Assembly (NCBI GenBank): GCA_036245525.1
Contig: BTPG01000006.1
Span: forward strand, 96,869,585-96,933,584
Direction of reading: 5' to 3'
Length of the DNA stretch: 64,000 nucleotides
DNA from: Semisulcospira habei
Lineage: Eukaryota > Mollusca > Gastropoda > Semisulcospiridae
Under the pieces are notes generated by a model. That model worked only from the letters and a program-made list of their open reading frames with translations, did no database searches and was not told where the DNA came from. A program made the translations under genes and the position numbers. Positions 59,051-64,000 of this stretch are shown piece by piece; the stretch's first letter is position 1; the number at the start of each line of letters is the position of its first letter.

Positions 59051-59656
59051 TTAATTTACTAACCCATACCCTGTGGGCTGATCTGTCTTTAAAATGAGCT
59101 TTAGATGCTTAGTTGATTTCAGTTTATTTTTTACATCATCCCGTTCTTGCTTATTTGGAATGACATCGTTCTCTCTGAGACAGTCTTCAAAGCTGTCACG
59201 GTCCTTACAGTAAAACAAACAGATAAACTTTAACTGTTCTCGAAAATCTTTCAGTACAGCATTATATTTCTGAGTGAGAATCCATACACTTATGTTTGCA
59301 TGTCTGCCACTGAAGGCAAGTTCTGCTAATATGTTTCTCTTTTTGACAATGTCTTTCTCTGCAGAACAGTCATCAACTATGAACAATGTTGGCTGTCCTT
59401 CAAATTGCTTGTAAAAATATAGCAGGTAATCATTCAGTTTTTTCTCAGGGTCGACTAAGTATATGTTGTTGTCAGTCCAAATGAATGAACGGTTGTGATA
59501 AGCTTTGTTGTGTTTGATTGTTGGACAAAATATTACAATGTTTTCGAAATGATGAAGGTATCTTGTTTGTAAGAGGTTAAGAACAAATTCAGTCTTCCCA
59601 CACGAAGTGGCGCCACAAAATAGGCCGCAATGTGAATCGTGCGTCATTAAGTCCAT
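59051..59656 (-). CDS. Polinton genome-packaging ATPase (FtsK/HerA, A32-like)
   Basis: 201 residues, ATG at 59656. Walker A is GLFCGATSCGKTEFVLNLL (near residue 12-30), Walker B is TLFIVDDCSAEKD (near 91), and a sensor-like SVWILTQKYNAVLKDFREQL follows. This is the compact form of the ATPase that drives DNA into the capsid in Polintons, virophages and nucleocytoplasmic large DNA viruses. It is transcribed with the 131-residue gene and the polymerase on the minus strand. All catalytic motifs are present. Confidence 0.92.
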   Translation of the reverse strand: MDLMTHDSHCGLFCGATSCGKTEFVLNLLQTRYLHHFENIVIFCPTIKHNKAYHNRSFIWTDNNIYLVDPEKKLNDYLLYFYKQFEGQPTLFIVDDCSAEKDIVKKRNILAELAFSGRHANISVWILTQKYNAVLKDFREQLKFICLFYCKDRDSFEDCLRENDVIPNKQERDDVKNKLKSTKHLKLILKTDQPTGYGLVN

Positions 59657-60002
59657 TTTAAAAACACAATATAATCTGTTTGTACAAAAACACTATGCTT
59701 GCCTTTCTGGTTATAAAAGGGGTTTCAAACTAACCACTCACACCGCAAGCCTTATAATAATGACTACGAAAAGCTTGTCTGGTTTTATTTTCTCCCTACT
59801 TGGACGTCAGTGACGGTGTGCGGTCTGTGATTTTAGACCTTACACCCAGAAGCTGCAAGGTCTAAAATCACAGATAGGTCCGCCATTATCATGTTGGTTG
59901 GGTAAACAGCACGCAACACAAATGTCCGTGATCTGGTTTCAATTTAAATGCATAACAGGACAAGGCAATGTCCGTGATCTGGTTCAAACTAACAACTCAC
60001 TC
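59657..60002. other. Polinton region between ATPase gene and right TIR, with hairpin
   Basis: 59826-59882 is a hairpin: TCTGTGATTTTAGACCTT pairs with AAGGTCTAAAATCACAGA. Beyond it, TGTCCGTGATCTGGTT is repeated (about 59921 and 59969). No gene is seen. Confidence 0.6.
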
Positions 60003-60605
60003 CCCGATTTTCTCCTCGAGTGATCTAAAACACTTGTAAAACATGGTGGGGTGTATACTAAATTGAATAATTGAGGTCTCTCCCGGGATTAAAGTTGTGG
60101 GTTTCAATTTAAAGGCATCACGCGACAGGGTAATAAATAACTGTATGAAAGGCTGATTGTCACCCACTGGAGCGAAAACAGGAAACCGTTTCACAACCAA
60201 TTTTCAAGCCCAACTTTCTGCTTATGAAAGAGATGCAATCTTGTAAACTCACATGACTACACAACAGCTGTCTCTACCTACAGGTTATGACGGCAATAAC
60301 TGCACCCAACAGGAATCCGGTTTCATCACGCGACAGTCTTGAGCACAAAGGCCGATTGTTCAACAGCGCAATGTCCGTGTGCGTCGCAGCAGTCACGATG
60401 CATGAAGTGAAAACTTTTCACAGATAAATTTTCACGTTGGACGTTTCATTTACGAACGACGTGGTGTTCCACATTTGGGAAATAACCTATATTAGAGATT
60501 TGTTCTATATTTTTGGTTTGCCCCAGAGTAAGAAAAATGACATAGTGGTTTAGTGACATACATTGAAGCGTTGACACAAAAAGGAATGCTAATTTGTTTT
60601 GTGTG

Positions 60606-60666
<61 letters not shown>

Positions 60667-60982
60667 TATTTGGGCATAGAAGACTATTGTTTACAATGGT
60701 GGTATGAACAGGAAGTAGACACTATTTCTCAGGAAGGCCAACTCTGACAGCATTGAGTGGTGGGGTGTGGGGGTGTGTGTGTGGGGGGGTGGGTGGGTGG
60801 TGTGTATTTCTCGGGAAGATATTTTAACTAGCCTTTTGTTTCCAAGGGGTTGGGGGACCTGACTGGGCAGATAAATCTGTTAAATGAATTTGGTCAAGTG
60901 CGTTTGTTTATTTACGGAAAGGATTAAATAAATCAATTGTTTCTTAAATGGGTGTCGTTGTATTCTCCTATATACTTTCTCT
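60003..60982. repeat. Polinton right terminal inverted repeat
   Basis: Inverted match to 45039-46062. The outer ~770 bases are close to identical apart from the length of the (GA)n tract at 60610-60662; the inner part is more diverged. It ends TATACTTTCTCT at 60982. Confidence 0.9.
60610..60662. repeat. (GA)n microsatellite inside the right TIR
   Basis: About 53 bases of GA, mirror of the 77-base (TC)n in the left TIR. Confidence 0.95.
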
Positions 60983-60988
60983 GGTTGA
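60983..60988. repeat. Polinton target-site duplication, right
   Basis: GGTTGA, matching 45034-45039. Confidence 0.9.
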
Positions 60989-61282
60989 CCCAGATTAGAG
61001 TCCGTAATTTTTGTCATAATTATTTACTTTAAATTTGGGATATAGTTAGTTTGGAGAAAGACATTTGATCACTATTTCAGTAAAAAATAAATAATTCTTT
61101 TCAGAGAAGAATTAAACAGTAAAAACATTGACTTCGGAAGAAAGTCACACAGTGGCGGTGACGTAAAAGAAGCAACTCCGTCACCATGCAGACATTGATG
61201 TAGGACTCTAAATATCACGACATTCTCTGTCTCTGTCTCTCTCTCCCTCACACACACGGCACACACGCACATAATTATGCGC

Positions 61283-61352
61283 GCACCTCCAAGGGGCATA
61301 GATCCTCATGCGCCCGGAAGGAGCATGAGGATCCATGTCGAGATGTTTGCAG
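61283..61352. repeat. Hairpin (CATGAGGATCTAT family)
   Basis: CATAGATCCTCATGCG(CCC) pairs with (GAGC)ATGAGGATCCATG around GGAAGG. Confidence 0.85.
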
Positions 61353-61489
61353 CGCGCGCACGCACGCACGCACGCACACGCGTGCACATCGACGTGCTTT
61401 CAGAAGAGCATGCAGATGTACTTAGTATATTATGTAGCTAGGTAAAGTCAACCTGATTTCACACAGATTATGGCAAGACTGATATTGTA

Positions 61490-61810
61490 ATAATAATAAT
61501 AATACATAGTTCTTGTATAGCGCTGTTCTCCAGGAAAACACTGGACTCACTGCGCATGCACAACAGCACACCCTCTCTCAGACACACGCACGATTATACA
61601 CTACTTTAAACCACCCCATCTCTTCCCAACACCTTACATCACTTCCTCTAGGATCAGAATAAAAGGCAGTCAACAGTTAGCTAAAGATGAGCTAAGTGTT
61701 AAATGCCCGACAGAAAAGAAAAGTCTTTAAGTGATCTTTGAACTTTGACAATGTGGGCAGATTCCGCATTTCAGTTGGCAGTGAGTTCCACACACTTGGG
61801 GCTAAAAAGG
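61490..61810. mobile_element. 321-bp SINE-like insertion with (AAT)n end
   Basis: Bounded by TGTA at 61486-61489 and 61811-61814. Two other copies of the host repeat (36585-36605 and the complement of 41030-41050) run straight through this point. The insert starts (ATA)n then CATAGTTCTTGTATAGCGCT and ends CACACTTGGGGCTAAAAAGG. The origin of the sequence is not recognised. Confidence 0.7.
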
Positions 61811-62112
61811 TGTACAGTGAAATTCTAGTTTTGTCACCATTTTCTCTAGTCTTCAAGAGAAAGTGAAACTCATATCATGTAAACTATAAAATTACTTTAA
61901 AAAACAAAAACAAATGACGTTTAACAAAACAATGACGCGTGTGCTAACTGAGGCAATGGTAGATCTGGGGGGCTTTTTTAATAATAGAAGATATTTTGAC
62001 ATCAGAATCAGGTCAACGACAAAAGGCAGAGACCCTTGACAGCGAGGACAGCTCTCATATAGAAGGGACTGTGTGGGTTATGGTTCATCCCATCTTGTTT
62101 TGTAATACGGAC

Positions 62113-62242
62113 CGTCAGCGATGAAGGCGAATTTTCCAGTGTTGACCATCTCCAGGATCTCTGAGGTGTTGCTGAGTAGTGACGTCTCCTCGTTGATCTT
62201 CATGAACGCCCACATCCTCACAAGCGGATCCTCTGTCTGCGC
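62113..62242 (-). CDS. Ionotropic glutamate receptor, exon in the S2 ligand-binding lobe
   Basis: On the minus strand, acceptor AATATGACAG| and donor GACG|GTCCGT bound 130 bases. The translation includes AQTEDPLVRMWAFMKINEET and LEMVNTGKFAFIADG. This is the S2 stretch with the conserved Asp-Pro...Met-Trp segment and the position of the acidic ligand contact (Glu in AMPA receptors), here Asp in FAFIADG. The exit phase of one base matches the exon at 32824-32998 across 29 kb. The composite repeat begins within 10 bases of the donor. Confidence 0.88.
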
Positions 62243-62390
62243 CTGTCATATTAAATGGACGCTGGTTCAGCCTCGAGAAATGACAGCCGGATAACAATGG
62301 TGAGGTTTCGTTTGCAATGAACGACTCGCAACAACGAATGAAAGCGAGATCACAGCGGATAACCAGCTCGCACCATACGCATAGACAACA

Positions 62391-62478
62391 CTGCAAACAT
62401 CTCCAAGAGATATAGATCCTCATGAGCCCCCCGGGCTCATGAGGATCTATGTCTCTTGGAGATGTTTGCAGTGTTGCG
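62391..62478. repeat. Hairpin (CATGAGGATCTAT family), most complete copy
   Basis: ACACTGCAAACATCTCCAAGAG and ATAGATCCTCATGAGCCC pair with GGGCTCATGAGGATCTAT and CTCTTGGAGATGTTTGCAGTGT almost perfectly around CC. Confidence 0.95.
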
Positions 62479-62710
62479 GGCGACGTCGGCCCGAAGCGTC
62501 TTTGCTTGCTGGGTTATCTGGCGCTCAAGCTGAAACGATTTAACTAATTAATTTGAACGAATATTGCACATTACAAATGTTACCCTAGTTGAGAAAAGTC
62601 TCACGTATGTTATTGACCTTAAAGTGACCTCGACCGTCTTACTGACCTAAGAAAAGTGACATTGACCTTGTCACTGCCCTGTAAGCAGTGAATTTGACCT
62701 TGAAACTGAC

Positions 62711-62932
62711 CTTAAAAAAGTCCATGAGGTTAGAGTTGTTCTCCACACCGTACTTGATCAAAGTCTGTCCGGCCAGGTCGTGCACGGTTTTGATGCGGTT
62801 GTCGATCTGCTGCAGCGTCAGATAGGCGGCCAGGTTGGCGGTGTAGGCGGCCTCGATGATGATGACAGAAAACCAGAAAAACGCGATGATGGCTCTCATG
62901 GAAGTGGTTTGTGGGGAGTACTCTGTCGAACC
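62711..62932 (-). CDS. Ionotropic glutamate receptor, exon with pore exit, M3 and start of S2
   Basis: On the minus strand, acceptor CATTTCAG| and donor AAG|GTCAGT bound 222 bases (74 codons, phase 0 at both ends). The translation includes GSTEYSPQTTSMR, the M3 helix AIIAFFWFSVIIIEAAYTAN and LAAYLTLQQIDNRIKTVHDL. YTANLAAYLT is the iGluR signature (usually SYTANLAAFLT), where the leading Ser is Ala here. GVENNSNLMDFFK follows, aligned with the Gly-Ser-Thr agonist-binding loop of AMPA-type receptors. The gene product would be a cation channel subunit of the plasma membrane. Confidence 0.93.
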
Positions 62933-63093
62933 CTGAAATGGCAAAACCAATCACCATGATGTAGCTGGATTTGGGGTGTTAGTGATGAAAACAATCTACA
63001 CACAAACAAACGAACAAACAAACAAACAAAAAAGCACAACCGACGATACCATATCCCCACCGTTTGCAGGTGTACTTCACAGACAGACCTATT

Positions 63094-63170
63094 AGGGGAG
63101 TAAACCACAAGTACACTTTTATTTAAAAACTGTAGCATCTCATAGAAGTGTACTTGCAGTGTACTCCCCA
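63094..63170. repeat. Hairpin element (ACAAGTACACTT family)
   Basis: GGGGAGTAAACCACAAGTACACTT pairs with AAGTGTACTTGCAGTGTACTCCCC. Relative of 26436-26519. Confidence 0.85.
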
Positions 63171-63461
63171 CATTGATCTGTTTGGGGAGAACACCCGCAA
63201 ACCGTACTGTTTACTGTTTGACAAACACTCAGGGAGAGATAAACGATATGTTTGACAAAGGAAGAATAAATACAATTACGTGCATCTATGAAGACGTGAT
63301 ATTAGGTGGAGAACAGTACACTGTTAGAGTGCCGTCACCGTACTGTAATGAAGCGCTAATAGTCACTCGATGCCAATGAAGGAGTTAACTCACTCTAGAG
63401 ATGCCACATCCGGATACGACGCATTAAGCCGCGTGCCCGAATGCAGCACGTCTAGAATGCG

Positions 63462-63597
63462 TTAACCCTTTGGCTGTCGGTAGCGGTTTTCGTCGCGATA
63501 ATTCCTGCAGGATGTCAGGGTTTTGTTATTCCTGCAGGATGTCAGGGTGTTGAGAATCAACGCGACAAAAACCGCTACCGACAGCCGAAGGGTTGAT
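63462..63597. repeat. Hairpin element (GTAGCGG family) with duplicated loop
   Basis: CCTTTGGCTGTCGGTAGCGG...TCGCG pairs with CGCGACAAAAACCGCTACCG...CCGAAGG. The loop contains two copies of ATTCCTGCAGGATGTCAGGG. Confidence 0.9.
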
Positions 63598-63614
63598 TAT
63601 CAGAGATAACGCAC

Positions 63615-63782
63615 CTGCAGGAGAATGTTGATGGCGTACCAGACGCTCTCCTTGAGATCAAAGCGTTGCTCGGCGCCCTGCTGAGTGGGGTCAAAGCGGC
63701 TGATGAGAAAGAGAGCGGCGGCCGCTACAGCAATGAAGGCGATGATCATCATCCACAGGTCCGTCTTGAACGGGCTCAGCCA
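63615..63782 (-). CDS. Ionotropic glutamate receptor, exon with M1 and pore loop
   Basis: On the minus strand, acceptor CTGTTTCCAG| and donor CAG|GTGCGT bound 168 bases (56 codons). The translation begins WLSPFKTDLWMMIIAFIAVA (M1: MMIIAFIAVAAAALFLISRF), then FDPTQQGAEQRFDLKES and VWYAINILLQ, the re-entrant pore loop entering the selectivity filter with Gln at the end. Phase 0 joins the exon at 62711-62932. Upstream exons for the N-terminal domain and S1 lobe lie beyond the right edge or were not recognised. Confidence 0.92.
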
Positions 63783-63848
63783 CTGGAAACAGGTAGACGT
63801 GTGCCGATATGATCCTGACCGCGTCAACCCATTCAATACTAACGCTAC

Positions 63849-63960
63849 AGAATGGGCTGATCGATCCTGGTAGCTCAAGGGTGGTGCCAGAATAGCTTGA
63901 CGCCTGCAGGCGCCAAACTATTCTGGAACCACCCTTGATCTGTCATGGTCGACGACGACC
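63849..63960. repeat. Hairpin element (AGCTTGGCGCC family)
   Basis: TCAAGGGTGGTGCCAGAATAG and GACGCC pair with GGCGCC and CTATTCTGGAACCACCCTTGA. The outer parts GATCGATCC and GGTCGACGAC are looser. Confidence 0.9.
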
Positions 63961-64000
63961 TGTTCTCGTAACCGTGATACAGTCTTCAGAGGATAACTGC

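Larger units (their letters stand above)
45039..60982. mobile_element. Maverick/Polinton self-synthesizing DNA transposon, nearly intact
   Basis: A 15.9-kb element with inverted termini AGAGAAAGTATATAGGAG, about 1 kb of terminal inverted repeat, and a 5-6 bp target duplication. It encodes the four hallmark proteins: protein-primed DNA polymerase B (55110-58535), retroviral-type integrase (54163-55123), FtsK/HerA-type packaging ATPase (59051-59656) and a capsid protein of double-jelly-roll type (46238-47521). Nine further genes accompany them. Coding density is high and genes overlap or abut, with more A+T than the flanks. All larger frames are open except the integrase, which has one frameshift. 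No adenovirus-type cysteine protease was recognised. The element sits in an intron of the glutamate receptor gene. Confidence 0.95.
60989..62104 (-). repeat. Composite repeat, right flank of the Polinton
   Basis: Continues the repeat split by the Polinton: CCCAGATTAGAGTCCGTAAT, GGAGTTGCTTCTTTTACGTC on the complement, a hairpin, GGTAAAGTCAACCTGATTTC and the end GGTTATGGTTCATCCCATCT. It lies just beside the receptor exon at 62113 and is interrupted by the insertion at 61490-61810. Confidence 0.85.

Overview
The window looks like a marine invertebrate nuclear genome, most likely a mollusc and perhaps a gastropod. That is inferred from intron-rich animal genes set among long microsatellites, foldback elements and repeat families of a kind I associate with molluscs; the species cannot be named from the sequence. 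There is no bacterial, rRNA or convincing tRNA content.

Two host genes are visible. On the plus strand, three exons (7976-9031, 10089-10259, 23144-23270) join in phase into an SR-type RNA-binding protein: a long Ser/Arg-rich N-terminal region, one RRM, a CCHC zinc knuckle and a short basic tail. On the minus strand, five exons (63615-63782, 62711-62932, 62113-62242, 32824-32998, 31448-31631) join in phase into the channel and ligand-binding half of an ionotropic glutamate receptor; its 5' part lies beyond the right edge.

The 29 kb receptor intron between 32999 and 62112 holds the main find: a nearly complete Maverick/Polinton, a self-synthesizing virus-like DNA transposon, at about 45039-60982. 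It has roughly 1 kb terminal inverted repeats, a GGTTG(A) target duplication, protein-primed DNA polymerase B, retroviral-type integrase (broken by one frameshift), packaging ATPase, a double-jelly-roll-type major capsid protein and nine further genes, several with membrane segments. Two unoccupied copies of the repeat it landed in (near 33403 and 42116) show the original target. Many of its genes have a TATAAAA-like motif ending within a few bases of the ATG.

The remainder is repeat-rich. 1-7975: a short tandem family, a foldback element and a decayed Crypton-like tyrosine recombinase (1678-3610). 10-23 kb (SR gene introns): several copies of a family with 165-bp internal units rich in AGGTCA-type half sites, including one interrupted by a 546-bp insertion with a 9-bp target duplication. 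23-32 kb: hairpin elements, (TA)n tracts and a 192-bp MITE. 33-45 kb: two decayed non-LTR retrotransposons, copies of a long composite repeat, and many (TG)n, (CT)n and (GA)n tracts. 61-64 kb: receptor exons separated by hairpin elements.

The Polinton genes form a plausible virion and replication set: polymerase and ATPase at the right on the minus strand, integrase and small membrane proteins in the middle on the plus strand, and capsid and other large structural candidates at the left on both strands.
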